Source: Pelagibacterium limicola
GTDB lineage: Bacteria > Pseudomonadota > Alphaproteobacteria > Rhizobiales > Devosiaceae
Direction: 5' to 3'
Length of the DNA: 64,000 nucleotides
Assembly (NCBI RefSeq): GCF_015694405.1
Contig: NZ_JADQDB010000001.1
Coordinates: forward strand, 124,001 to 188,000
The notes under the pieces are model-generated. The model was not told the origin of the DNA. It did not search any database and saw only the letters and a list, made by a program, of their open reading frames with translations. The stretch's first letter is position 1; each line of letters starts with the position of its first letter. Of this stretch, positions 40,034 to 49,078 are shown in pieces. The position numbers were made by a program, and so were the translations under genes.

Positions 40034-41743
40034 TCAGAATCGGAGTTCCGGCGGCACAAGCGCGGTATCGAGATTTGGATCGCTATTGGGACGCACGCCA
40101 AGCATCGGCGCGACGCGTGCCACAATACGCCCGGAGGTTTCGCCCGCATTCCAGCCAGCGGTCCGGCCCGACTGTGGGTTTTCCGCCTCGGGTTCGTCGA
40201 TGAGAATGAACATCGCATAGCGGGGGTTGTCGAGCGGAAACGCGGAGGCGAAAAAGTTCGTGACCTTCGCGCTCGAATACCGGCCATTGATGACCTTTTC
40301 CGCGGTGCCTGTCTTGCCACCCCAACGATAGCCTTGGGCAATGCGGTTGCCGCGGCTGCCCGAGCCTTCGAGCGCATTGAGACGCATGAGATACCGGATT
40401 TGCGCGCTCGTCCGGGGCGAAATCACCTGCTGCGCGAGCGCCATGGCCTCTTCTTCGCTGCGCTCGAACAGCGTGGCCGGTATCAGATGCCCGCCATTGA
40501 CGAGGGCGGAGGTGGCGGTCAGCATCTGCAACGGCGTGATGCTCAGCCCGTGCCCGAACGATGCCGTCGCCGCGCCAACTTCCGAGAGGTTCGAGGGGAT
40601 GGCCGAGGTCGTGCGCTCGGGCAGTTCGATCTGCGGCGCGCCCTCAAAGCCCATGCGCGTAATGAAGGCGCGGAAATTGTCCTTGCCCATCGCCTGCATG
40701 ATGCGGATCGTGCCGATATTGGAGGAATATCGATACACTTCCGGCACCGACAATATCCGGTATTGCCCGCGGTAGTCGGAAATCGAGAAACGGCCGAACC
40801 GCATGTCGAACCGCGCGTCGATCCGGTCCGTCAGCGAAATGGCCCCTGCATCGAGCGCCGCCGCAAAGGTGATCGTCTTGAAAGTCGAGCCTGGCTCGAA
40901 CTTGCCCGCCGTCATCCGGTTGAACCGGCCCTCTTCCAGCATCGTGGCCGGCGCGTTGGGGTCGAAATCGGGAAGCGAGACCATGGCGACGATCTCGCCG
41001 GTCCGCACATCCATGATCGCGCCCGCTGCCGCCACCGCATGATAGCGTTCGAGCGCGCCGGAAAGCTCCGTGTGCAGCACGTGCTGTACGCGAAGGTCGA
41101 GCGATAGGCTTACCGGCGTCAGTGCGTTGCCGCGCGCCAGTCCGAGTTCCTGCAGCAGGGCCAGATCGTCGTCGTCGAGATGTTTTTCCACCCCGGCGAT
41201 GCCCACATTATCGATATTGACCGCCCCCATCACATGCGCGGCGACCGTCCCACCGGGATAAAAGCGCTTGCTCTCGGTGAGGAAGTCGAGGCCCGGGATG
41301 CCCAACTGCATGATCCGCGCTTCCTGCGCAGGCGTGAGTTCGCGCGCCACCCATACGAAACCCTTGTCGCCGGTCAGCCGCTGCACCAGCCAGTTGCGGT
41401 TGAGGTGCGGCAGCACGGAGAGGATCGCATCGGCCGCCTCGTCCACGTCGATGATGCGGCGCGGTTCGGCAAAAAGCGACGGCACCCGGATATCGACCGC
41501 CATCTCGATCCCGTTGCGATCAAGGATCGGCGGGCGTGCTGCCTGGATCGCGTCGCGTGTCTGACCTTCGATGTTCGTATCGACCTCGGTATTCCCCAAG
41601 GTCACCAGCCGTCCGGCCATGATCGCGAAAATGACCGCCACAAAAAACATCGCCCAACGGATACGCCGCTGGGTAAGATTTCCCCGCGCCTTGCGCGAGC
41701 CTTCGATCGAAATTGTCGATTCAGTGCTGGTGTACGCGCTCAA
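40034..41743 (-). CDS. ftsI: Septal transpeptidase FtsI (PBP3)
   Basis: A 569-residue class B penicillin-binding protein cross-linking septal peptidoglycan. After a basic tail comes one membrane anchor (RWAMFFVAVIFAIMAGRLV), a dimerisation domain (RPPILDRNGIEMAVDIRVPSLFAEP, split by a turn) and the transpeptidase domain with SxxK in PGSTFKT (about residue 285), SxN in YSSNIGT (about 340) and KTG in GGKTGTAEK (about 476). The start is TTG at 41743: GGAGG lies seven bases upstream and the TTGA overlaps the ftsL stop. A longer open frame upstream to 42154 lies inside ftsL and is not coding. Confidence 0.93.
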   Translation of the reverse strand: MSAYTSTESTISIEGSRKARGNLTQRRIRWAMFFVAVIFAIMAGRLVTLGNTEVDTNIEGQTRDAIQAARPPILDRNGIEMAVDIRVPSLFAEPRRIIDVDEAADAILSVLPHLNRNWLVQRLTGDKGFVWVARELTPAQEARIMQLGIPGLDFLTESKRFYPGGTVAAHVMGAVNIDNVGIAGVEKHLDDDDLALLQELGLARGNALTPVSLSLDLRVQHVLHTELSGALERYHAVAAAGAIMDVRTGEIVAMVSLPDFDPNAPATMLEEGRFNRMTAGKFEPGSTFKTITFAAALDAGAISLTDRIDARFDMRFGRFSISDYRGQYRILSVPEVYRYSSNIGTIRIMQAMGKDNFRAFITRMGFEGAPQIELPERTTSAIPSNLSEVGAATASFGHGLSITPLQMLTATSALVNGGHLIPATLFERSEEEAMALAQQVISPRTSAQIRYLMRLNALEGSGSRGNRIAQGYRWGGKTGTAEKVINGRYSSAKVTNFFASAFPLDNPRYAMFILIDEPEAENPQSGRTAGWNAGETSGRIVARVAPMLGVRPNSDPNLDTALVPPELRF

Positions 41744-42129
41744 AGAATACCCTCCAGCAACGCTCCGATTGGATCCTCGCCTGCCTCGATGGCCTCGAAC
41801 AATTTGTCGAGCGCTTCGGTATCGAGCCGCATCTGTGGCCGCATGGGCAAGTCCTCGAACCGGCCAAACTGCTTGGCAGCGGCGACCTGCAGGTTCAGCG
41901 CCTCGCTGTGCCGGTCGACAATCGGCTGGATATGCGTGGGCTGATTGAGATAGGCCCAATCCGCCTTGAGGATTGAAAGGTCGGCCTGTTGCCGGGCGAT
42001 ATCTCGCTCGATCGCCCGGATTTCGCTGGCCGTGAGTTCGGCCAGATGTTTCTGCCCATAAACCCCCACCAGCGCCACGGCTGCAAAAATCGCGAGGCAG
42101 ATGTTGAGCCGGTAAAGAAACGCGTTCAT
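41740..42129 (-). CDS. ftsL: Cell division protein FtsL
   Basis: A 129-residue bitopic protein. A short cytoplasmic N-terminus (MNAFLYRLN) leads to one membrane helix (ICLAIFAAVALVGVYGQ) and a periplasmic coiled coil (LAELTASEIRAIERDIARQQADLSILKADWAYL). The last motif, LKADWAYLNQPTHIQ, is typical of alphaproteobacterial FtsL. It forms a complex with FtsB and FtsQ. Sequence divergence in this family is high; position between rsmH and ftsI supports the call. ATGA overlaps the rsmH stop. Confidence 0.88.
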   Translation of the reverse strand: MNAFLYRLNICLAIFAAVALVGVYGQKHLAELTASEIRAIERDIARQQADLSILKADWAYLNQPTHIQPIVDRHSEALNLQVAAAKQFGRFEDLPMRPQMRLDTEALDKLFEAIEAGEDPIGALLEGIL

Positions 42130-43121
42130 CGCCCGCCCCTGAATCCGGGGACACCGAGACCGGCCGTGTTCACCGGCCGGGCCGCTGCGCCCGTCCGCAC
42201 CGCGCTTCTGAGCGTCGCGGAACGCGCCCGCGGATTGCGGTCCAATTCTGCGGCGCCGGCTCGTACTGGCTTGCGTACCGGATGCCACCGCGCTTCGGCC
42301 CGCTCGGCCATGGGCATATGCCTGCTTTGCGTTCCTGCAGCCTTGTCCGCATCGAAGAACCGCTTGACGATGCGGTCCTCGAGCGAGTGAAACGTCACCA
42401 CCGCCAGCCGCCCGCCCTCGCCAAGCAGCCGCTCGGCAGCGAAAAGCCCTTCGACCAACTCGTCGAATTCCCGGTTGACCGCAATCCGCAGGGCCTGGAA
42501 GGTCCGCGTCGCCGGGTGCGGTCCGCCCGGCTTGCGCCCGATGGTCTTTTCGATGAGATCGGCCAGTGCCTTCGTATCGGTAATCGGCGCGTCGGCGCGC
42601 ACCGAAACGATGGCCTTGGCGATCCGCCGCGAAGCGCGCTCCTCGCCATAGGCGAAAATCAGGTTCGCCAACGCCGTCTCGTCGAGGGTATTGACCAGAT
42701 CTGCAGCGCTCGTCCCCTCCATGCTCATCCGCATATCGAGGGGTCCTGCCCGCATGAACGAAAACCCGCGCGTCTCCTGATCGAGTTGCATCGAACTCAC
42801 GCCGATATCGAGCACCACGCCGTCGATAGCGCCGTCGGCGGCCAATGTGTCGAGTTCGGAAAATCGCCCAGCAACGAACCGGAACCGGTTGGGAAATTCA
42901 GCCGAAAGCGTCGAGACGAAAGGGGCAACGGTGGGGTCGCGGTCGATACCGATCACCCGTGCCCCCGCGCCCAGCAATGCCCGCGAATACCCCCCAGCGC
43001 CGAATGTGCCATCGAGCACGCATGCCCCGTTAACCGGCCCGAGCGCAGCGAGCACTTCGGCCAAGAGGACTGGATCATGGGGAGGGGTGGGTCCAGAAAT
43101 GCCCGTTTCACTATCGGCCAT
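42126..43121 (-). CDS. rsmH: 16S rRNA (cytosine-1402-N4) methyltransferase
   Basis: A 331-residue SAM-dependent enzyme (formerly MraW) that methylates C1402 in the ribosomal P site. It has HDPVLLAEVLAALGP, the SAM loop VLDGTFGAGGYSRALLGAG, IDRDPTVAPF, LDIGVSSMQLDQETRGFSF and HPATRTFQALRIAVNREFDEL, then the closing VVTFHSLEDRIVKRFF. The start at 43121 (MADSETG) is the best ATG, though the ribosome site is weak; a GTG at 43184 is in frame. It is the first gene of the dcw run here, and mraZ, often found before it, is absent. Confidence 0.95.
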   Translation of the reverse strand: MADSETGISGPTPPHDPVLLAEVLAALGPVNGACVLDGTFGAGGYSRALLGAGARVIGIDRDPTVAPFVSTLSAEFPNRFRFVAGRFSELDTLAADGAIDGVVLDIGVSSMQLDQETRGFSFMRAGPLDMRMSMEGTSAADLVNTLDETALANLIFAYGEERASRRIAKAIVSVRADAPITDTKALADLIEKTIGRKPGGPHPATRTFQALRIAVNREFDELVEGLFAAERLLGEGGRLAVVTFHSLEDRIVKRFFDADKAAGTQSRHMPMAERAEARWHPVRKPVRAGAAELDRNPRARSATLRSAVRTGAAARPVNTAGLGVPGFRGGR

Positions 43122-43302
43122 CAGGTCCGTTCGACGCGCCCGGCGCTCCTCTGACCGGTTCAGCCGAACCGGGGGATTAGTCACAAAAAAGGAACGAGTT
43201 GCTCCACTTTGAGCCAGATTGCACGGCAGGCTTTAAGAATATGTTTCCCACGATGACGCGAAGCGCAAAAGTCGAGCGGGATTTTGGTTTGCGGACATTC
43301 GA

Positions 43303-43330
43303 CGATATACCGCTGCCATTGCCTTCGGCA
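43303..43330 (-). promoter_or_regulatory. Candidate promoter of the dcw operon
   Basis: On the minus strand TTGCCG (43325-43330) and TATATC (43303-43308) are separated by 16 bases, just past the stop of the GH28-like gene and about 180 bases before rsmH. No other good promoter-like pair is visible in the 217-base gap. This is a sequence match only. Confidence 0.3.
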
Positions 43331-43338
43331 ATCGGACG

Positions 43339-44733
43339 TCAACGGGCGCGCGGCGCACGAGCAAATTGGGGTGTGCCGCGGTCCATGCTTTCGGCGGTCG
43401 CGTGGGACACCACCGCCTCCGCACCGTTCCACCCTTCGGGAATCGGAGAAGGGCGCGTGATCGCGACGCGGTCCAAATCCAGGTCCTCGACATTTTGCGC
43501 ATAAAGGCCAGGCATGCCGTCCGGATAAGGCACCAGCCCTACCACCGCACCGCTTGCATCCTTGACCCAGGCGTTCGCGCGGCCCGAACCCAAGGGTGGT
43601 GGCACCAGATCAGCCGGACCGGGACGCAAATCGTAACGGAGCGCGGTGCCGATTCGGCCGGGCTGTTGGGTCAGGGCGATGCGACTGAGCCGCACCTGGT
43701 TGATCCGGCCCTTTTGCGGGGCAACCATATTGATTGCCCCCTCTGTCGTACCGGTAATGTCTTCGACAAGAACATTGGTTATTTCACCTGCCGTCTGGTG
43801 TGGTTTGCGGTCGACGACATTGATTGTCAGCGCCTCTCCCGAACCCCAGAATCCGTCCGGGGTTTCGCGGCAATCGACCGCAATACGGGAAAAGCGCACA
43901 TTCGAGATCTTGCCGCCGTCCCGCGAGAAGATGCCTAGCCCGCGATTTGAATTCTCGATCCGGCAGTCCTCGAATACGATATCGTTGAAATCGCCGTGCG
44001 TTTCGGTGCCGATCTTGAGTGCGCAGGACCGACTCTCGATGACACTATCAGCGACCCGAACATGGCGGCAGTCTCCGCTTGGCTTCCCGTCCGGCAGGGC
44101 TGTCGTCTTGAGGACCACACCATCGTCGGCGGTCCGCAGTTCGACGCCTTCGATGGCGACATTCCGGCACGCATCGACGACGAAACCGTCGGTGTTGGGC
44201 ATGCGCAGATCGTTGAATACGCGTATGCCGCGCGCCACCACATCGCTGCAGCAGATCGCATGAATGGTCCACATCGGCGACTCTCGTACCGTGAAATCCT
44301 CGAGCCGCACCTTGGTGCAGCGATCGAGAACGATGACGCGGGGACGCATGGCGCTGGGAATCCAGGTCCCCATTGCGTCGTCGTTGCCGGCAATAAATGC
44401 CGCACCCCCCGCGGCAATGAGGCCTTTCCCGCTGATTCCGATGTCATGGGCACCTTCTGCCAAAATCATTGCCCGGTCGCTGTCTTCCGCCATGATCCTG
44501 ACGCGGGTTTCCTGGTAGGCTGCGTAGTCCGGAACCGGACGCAGGACGGCGCCTTCATCGATATGGAGCGTCACGCCCGACTTCAGCCTCAGCCCGCGGC
44601 ACCGGTAAACCCCGGCGCTGAGAACCGCCCTGCCGCCACCGGCCGCACTGAGCGTATCGATAGCGTCCTGAATGCGTGCTGTCGCGTCGGCGCCCCCGCC
44701 CTGAAGGGCGATCTCGTTTCCGGCCTGGGTCAT
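43339..44733 (-). CDS. GH28-like right-handed beta-helix glycosidase
   Basis: A 464-residue cytoplasmic protein with the pectate-lyase-like/polygalacturonase fold: GADATARIQDAIDTLSAAGG at the N-terminus and repeated coils (VRLEDFTVRESPMWTIH, VAIEGVELRTADDGVVLK). The catalytic acids of GH28 are kept: Asp in PNTDGF and the pair in TADDGV. The catalytic-site histidine block (GHG in polygalacturonases) reads SCA, and no RIK is seen. The substrate is thus probably not plain polygalacturonate; an oligosaccharide imported by the neighbouring system is more likely. The ATG at 44733 is chosen; the frame runs to a TTG at 44754. Divergent from the alpha-mannosidase. Confidence 0.8.
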   Translation of the reverse strand: MTQAGNEIALQGGGADATARIQDAIDTLSAAGGGRAVLSAGVYRCRGLRLKSGVTLHIDEGAVLRPVPDYAAYQETRVRIMAEDSDRAMILAEGAHDIGISGKGLIAAGGAAFIAGNDDAMGTWIPSAMRPRVIVLDRCTKVRLEDFTVRESPMWTIHAICCSDVVARGIRVFNDLRMPNTDGFVVDACRNVAIEGVELRTADDGVVLKTTALPDGKPSGDCRHVRVADSVIESRSCALKIGTETHGDFNDIVFEDCRIENSNRGLGIFSRDGGKISNVRFSRIAVDCRETPDGFWGSGEALTINVVDRKPHQTAGEITNVLVEDITGTTEGAINMVAPQKGRINQVRLSRIALTQQPGRIGTALRYDLRPGPADLVPPPLGSGRANAWVKDASGAVVGLVPYPDGMPGLYAQNVEDLDLDRVAITRPSPIPEGWNGAEAVVSHATAESMDRGTPQFARAPRAR

Positions 44734-44750
44734 GGATAAATCCGAATTGT

Positions 44751-44767
44751 GCAATAATTTTCATTGC
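44751..44767. promoter_or_regulatory. Operator candidate upstream of the GH28-like gene
   Basis: GCAATAATTTTCATTGC, a dyad with GCAAT/ATTGC arms, 18 bases before the GH28-like start. Its minus-strand AATGAAAATT core recurs at 49165-49174 before the transporter operon, close to a second ATTGC. Confidence 0.4.
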
Positions 44768-44815
44768 TTATGGAAAGTGTGAATCAACCTAGAGGGAAAA
44801 TTACCGCCTGTGAAG

Positions 44816-44832
44816 CTGGCTTGTGTGTGATC
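44816..44832 (+). promoter_or_regulatory. Shared element CTGGCTT-TGTGTGATC, copy 1
   Basis: CTGGCTTGTGTGTGATC lies between the divergent GH28-like and alpha-mannosidase genes, 99 bases upstream of the latter. A nearly identical element occurs on the minus strand at 49221-49238, before the transporter operon, which suggests a common regulator. Confidence 0.5.
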
Positions 44833-44930
44833 TTTCACTGGATGAGCAGCAAAAACTATGAAAAGAATTCAGTGTGGATTATTGCGTCGGTCGGCATGCC
44901 GGCGTCGCCGTTCAGCTGTTGAGGGAGCCC

Positions 44931-47900
44931 ATGCGTCGCATCGCCAAAATAGATCACCTTCTGTCCAAACTGGCCGAAAGGATCTTCACGCCCCTTGATG
45001 CCGAAGTACCTCTTCTTTTCCGGCGCGCGCGATACGATGACCGAGCCGCCGTCTTGGCGGAAGCGCGCCACGAATGGACACCGGTTGTATCCGATCTCGT
45101 CTGGGGCGAACCGGAAAGCTATTTCTGGTTTGCCGGCACGGCGGTCACGCCTCAGCAAGCGGCTGGAAAACGCCTTTCAATGCGCGTCGAGGCGCAGTTC
45201 GGGCGCACGATGGGGCGTTCGGACCCTCAATGTCTCGTCCGCATCAATGGCGAGATCGTCCAAGCAACTGATTTCAACCACCGCGAAATCATGCTCTCCG
45301 ACGACGCGATTGCCGGCGAGACCTTCGAAATCCTGATCGAGGCCGGCACGATCGAGGATCGGCGGCAGATGGGCTTTGCGGTCACGCTCCATATCCATGA
45401 TCGTCACGCGGAAGAGACATATTATGATCTGCGCGTACCGGTCGACGTCGCCCGGCATCTGCCCGAGGACGATGCACGACGGCACCTGATCCTGAACCAG
45501 GTCGACAAGGCCCTTGCAGCCATCGATCTGCGGCCTGGGGACCCGGCCCGCTTTACCTCCAGTCTCGACATCGCGCGGCAATGCGCGTCGGTGATTTACG
45601 ACACCCCAGACTTCGAGAAAAAACCCACGATTGTCGCCACCGGCCATACTCATATCGACGTGGCCTGGCTGTGGCGGCTCAAGGAGACCCGCCAGAAAAT
45701 GGCGCGCTCCATGGCGACGGCGCTTCGATTGATGGAGGAGTATCCGGACTACGTTTTCATGTACAATCAGGGTGTCCTGCTCGAGTGGCTGGCGGAAGAC
45801 TATCCCGAGCTTTTCGCGCGGATAAAGGGTCGCGTGGACGAGGGGCGCTTCGAGATCGAGGGCGCGCTCTGGCTCGAACCGGACGCCAATATCACAAGCG
45901 GAGAATCCTTTGTCCGCCATATCCTGCATGGCGTTGCCTACCACGAAGAAACCTTCGGTGTGCGGCCACAAATGGTCTGGCTTCCCGACACATTCGGCTA
46001 TTCGGCGGCCCTTCCCCAACTCATGACCCTGTCCGGTCTCGACGTGTTCGTCACCCACAAGCTCTCGTGGAACGATACCAACCGCATGCCCTTTGAAACC
46101 TTCCATTGGCAGGGCATCGACGGCACCCGTGTCCCGGCCTATTTCCTGACGACCCAGCCCTACGACTCCAGGAGCATCGGCACGACCTACAACCCCGATC
46201 TCAAGCCCACCCACGTGATGGGCACATGGCGGCGGCACGGCCAGCAAGCGCTCAATGACGAACTGTTTCTTGTCTATGGTCACGGCGATGGCGGCGGCGG
46301 CCCCACGCGCGAAATGCTCGAGAACATTCGCCGCATGGAACGCGGCATTCCCGGTTGCCCCACCGTGCGGCATGAAAAGATGCGGCCGTTTTTCGAGCGT
46401 CTGCTTGCGCGCATGAAAGCGGCACCCGCCGATTACCCGACATGGGTCGGCGAACTCTATCTCGAATACCATCGCGGCACGTTGACATCGGTGGCCAAAA
46501 ACAAGCGTAACAACCGGCTTGCAGAGATCGCCCTGCGCGAACTCGAAACCATTGCCATTCTGGCAAGTCTGCATACCGGGCAAACCTATCCGGCCGAACA
46601 GCTGCATCGACTTTGGCGCATCGTGCTGCTCAACCAGTTCCACGACATTCTGCCTGGGTCCTCGATTGGCGGTGTCTATGAGGACAGCGATAACGATTAT
46701 GCGGCGTTCTTCGGCGAATGCGAACGCCTCACCGCCGCCCTTGCCGCAACCCTCGCGGACAAAGGCTCTCATTTCGTGTTCAACGCGTTAGGTCGGCCAA
46801 GAAGTGGCATGATCGCCCTGCCCGGCCACGAGCCGCTGGCAATCGCCGATGGCGAACTGCGGGTCGACACGCAAAAGATTGTCCGGGCCGATGGGACAAT
46901 TGCGCAGCTTGCGCCTCTTGAGGACGTCCCCGCGCTGGGCGGCCGCGTCATCACTCTGGAGGCTGGCTCTGGCGCGAACGGTAAGGGCGACCTCGGCCTG
47001 TCCGCGCGCCATATCGAAAACGCGGTCATCCGCGCCGATTTCGATGCTGCGGGGCGTATCGTTTCGATCCTCGACAAGCGAAACGGCCGCGAGGTGCTCA
47101 AGCCCGGGGAAGCCGCCAATCGGCTGCAGGCCTTTCGCGACATGCCGGTCGCCTTCGACGCCTGGGATATCGATGCGGGGTTTGAGGATCAGACCTTCGA
47201 AATCGATCAGCTGGTGTCCGCAGAAGTCGTCGAAACCGGCCCCTATCGTGCCGCCATCCGCTTTGAATGGACTTACGAGTCGTCTCGCATCGTGCAGGTT
47301 ATCTCCCTTGAAGCCGGCGCTGCACAGCTCGAATTCGACACCTTCATCGATTGGCACGAGCGTAATACGCTGGTGAAATCGGCCTTCCCCATCGCGGTGC
47401 GCGCCGACGAGATTCGAGCTGAAATCCAGTTCGGGCACGTGCGCCGCCCGACCCACGCCAACACATCCTGGGATCAGGCACGGTTCGAATGCGTGATGCA
47501 TCGCTGGCTCGACATATCCGAACCCGGTTTCGGCGTCGCTCTGCTCAACGATTGCAAATATGGTTACGACGCAAAGGATACGACTTTGCGGCTCACCCTT
47601 TTGCGGTCCCCAACCTATCCATGGCCGCAATCCGATCAGGGCGAGCACCGCTTCCGCTACGGTCTTTTGGTCCACCATGGCACCTTCGAAGGCGAAGGCG
47701 TGCATGCGGCGGCTGAAAAGTTCAACCTGCCACTACGGACCTTTGCGGGAGGCGCCGAGACGGCGCAACAGTCCCTGTCGCTTCTTGCCATCGAAGGGCG
47801 CGAGGTTGTTGTCGAAAGCGTCAAGAACGCCGAGAGGGGCGATGGCGTTATCGTGCGGCTTTGGGAAACCCGCGGCCAACAGACGCAAATTGCGCTGACC

Positions 47901-48041
47901 TTGCCGGACGGCTGCGATCCGGTCGAGGAGGTCGACCTGCTTGAACGCCAACCGCGTACCCTGGATGCACCGGATCGCAAGCTGGACCTCGCATTCAAGC
48001 CCTTCGAGATCCGCACCCTCAAGCTCGGAGGTATACGCTGA
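44931..48041 (+). CDS. Alpha-mannosidase, GH38
   Basis: A 1036-residue retaining glycosidase. The zinc-binding motif reads GHTHIDVAWLWRLKETRQK; the catalytic nucleophile is Asp353 in WLPDTFGYSAALPQL; further GH38 blocks are YGHGDGGGGPTREMLE and LLNQFHDILPGSSIGGVYEDS. A beta-sandwich C-terminal part follows. With no signal peptide it is cytoplasmic and acts on imported oligosaccharides to release alpha-linked mannose. The ATG at 44931 has GAGGGAG in front; a GTG at 44874 is in frame but lacks such a site. The lacI-type gene overlaps its stop by one base (TGATG), so both are in one transcript. Confidence 0.94.
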   Translation: MRRIAKIDHLLSKLAERIFTPLDAEVPLLFRRARYDDRAAVLAEARHEWTPVVSDLVWGEPESYFWFAGTAVTPQQAAGKRLSMRVEAQFGRTMGRSDPQCLVRINGEIVQATDFNHREIMLSDDAIAGETFEILIEAGTIEDRRQMGFAVTLHIHDRHAEETYYDLRVPVDVARHLPEDDARRHLILNQVDKALAAIDLRPGDPARFTSSLDIARQCASVIYDTPDFEKKPTIVATGHTHIDVAWLWRLKETRQKMARSMATALRLMEEYPDYVFMYNQGVLLEWLAEDYPELFARIKGRVDEGRFEIEGALWLEPDANITSGESFVRHILHGVAYHEETFGVRPQMVWLPDTFGYSAALPQLMTLSGLDVFVTHKLSWNDTNRMPFETFHWQGIDGTRVPAYFLTTQPYDSRSIGTTYNPDLKPTHVMGTWRRHGQQALNDELFLVYGHGDGGGGPTREMLENIRRMERGIPGCPTVRHEKMRPFFERLLARMKAAPADYPTWVGELYLEYHRGTLTSVAKNKRNNRLAEIALRELETIAILASLHTGQTYPAEQLHRLWRIVLLNQFHDILPGSSIGGVYEDSDNDYAAFFGECERLTAALAATLADKGSHFVFNALGRPRSGMIALPGHEPLAIADGELRVDTQKIVRADGTIAQLAPLEDVPALGGRVITLEAGSGANGKGDLGLSARHIENAVIRADFDAAGRIVSILDKRNGREVLKPGEAANRLQAFRDMPVAFDAWDIDAGFEDQTFEIDQLVSAEVVETGPYRAAIRFEWTYESSRIVQVISLEAGAAQLEFDTFIDWHERNTLVKSAFPIAVRADEIRAEIQFGHVRRPTHANTSWDQARFECVMHRWLDISEPGFGVALLNDCKYGYDAKDTTLRLTLLRSPTYPWPQSDQGEHRFRYGLLVHHGTFEGEGVHAAAEKFNLPLRTFAGGAETAQQSLSLLAIEGREVVVESVKNAERGDGVIVRLWETRGQQTQIALTLPDGCDPVEEVDLLERQPRTLDAPDRKLDLAFKPFEIRTLKLGGIR

Positions 48042-49078
48042 TGCGTAGAAAAGTCGGCATAAAGGACGTCTCGCGCGAGGCGGAGGTCGCCATCTCGACG
48101 GTTTCGCACGTCCTCAACGGTACTGCACCCATATCGGCTGAAGTGCGCGCCAGGGTCCTCGATGCGGCCCGCCGCATAGGATACCTCGCCGAGCGTCAGG
48201 CCAAGGCGACGATCTCAACGCTCAAGACGGTACTGCTCGCCGTACCCGAGGATGCACTGCCGGAAAACGAAACCAATCTCGTCTCATGGACCGTATTGGG
48301 TGCACTGTCCCGCGAGTGCGAGCGGCGCGGGGTCAAGCTTGCGCCGCTGGGCGCCAGCGGGACATTGACGGCGCGAAAGGTCCTGGACGCAGCGACTGCT
48401 GCCTCTGCAGATGGCATTGTCATCGTCAACGACGACCGGCGCGAACTGCTCCATGGCATTGCCGCCTCGAACATCCCCGCCGTTCTGATCAATGGCGAAG
48501 ACCAGGAAATGAAGATCGACAGCGTGACGCCTGGCAACCGCTTCGCGGCCCAGATGGCCACCGACTGGCTGATCTCCCGAGGCCATCGCTCCGTCCTCCA
48601 TCTCACATGGGAAGGCCGGGCTACGATCCGTCGTCGCCAGGATGGCTTTCTCGACGCATTCAAGGCAAACCGGCTGCCCACGAGCGACGCGCACATCCTG
48701 CTTGCCGAGGGCTACGAACCGAGGATGGGCAGTGACGCCATTGCCCGATGGCTGGAGGAAAAGGGTGGATTGGGGGGCGTTACCGCGATTTTCTGTGCCG
48801 CGGACAATCTCGCGCTCGGCGCCATGCGCGCTCTGCAAGCGGCGGGAATAGCCATACCCGAGGATGTCTCCGTCATGGGCTTTGATGGCATTGCGCTGGG
48901 CGAACTGGTCGTCCCCGCGCTGAGCACCGTCAATGTTCCGCTCGACCAGATCGGTCCCGAAGCCCTGCATCTGCTGGAGCAGCGCGTGCTCCTGGGCCCC
49001 GAAGAGCGCGCCGCCCATCGGCTCGAACTGGGCTGCAAGCTCGTCATCCGCGACAGCGTCAGCAGCCCGGACGCATAG
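48041..49078 (+). CDS. LacI-family regulator of the sugar locus
   Basis: A 345-residue repressor with an N-terminal HTH (IKDVSREAEVAISTVSHVLNG) and hinge helix, then a periplasmic-binding-like domain with ASADGIVIVNDDR, GGVTAIFCAADNLALGAMRAL and DVSVMGFDGIALGELVVPALSTV. LacI proteins are released from DNA by a sugar or phosphosugar. Its coupling to the alpha-mannosidase gene and its place before the transporter operon suggest it controls the GH28-like, GH38 and transporter promoters. The two shared elements at 44751-44832 and 49165-49238 are candidate binding sites. The inducer is unknown. Confidence 0.92.
   Translation: MRRKVGIKDVSREAEVAISTVSHVLNGTAPISAEVRARVLDAARRIGYLAERQAKATISTLKTVLLAVPEDALPENETNLVSWTVLGALSRECERRGVKLAPLGASGTLTARKVLDAATAASADGIVIVNDDRRELLHGIAASNIPAVLINGEDQEMKIDSVTPGNRFAAQMATDWLISRGHRSVLHLTWEGRATIRRRQDGFLDAFKANRLPTSDAHILLAEGYEPRMGSDAIARWLEEKGGLGGVTAIFCAADNLALGAMRALQAAGIAIPEDVSVMGFDGIALGELVVPALSTVNVPLDQIGPEALHLLEQRVLLGPEERAAHRLELGCKLVIRDSVSSPDA

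Noticed and set aside
39386-41107. A 573-codon plus-strand frame over murE/ftsI
   Set aside because: It is antisense to strongly supported genes and has no recognisable motif.
45177-46772. A 531-codon minus-strand frame inside the alpha-mannosidase gene
   Set aside because: The GH38 catalytic motifs on the plus strand settle the coding strand.
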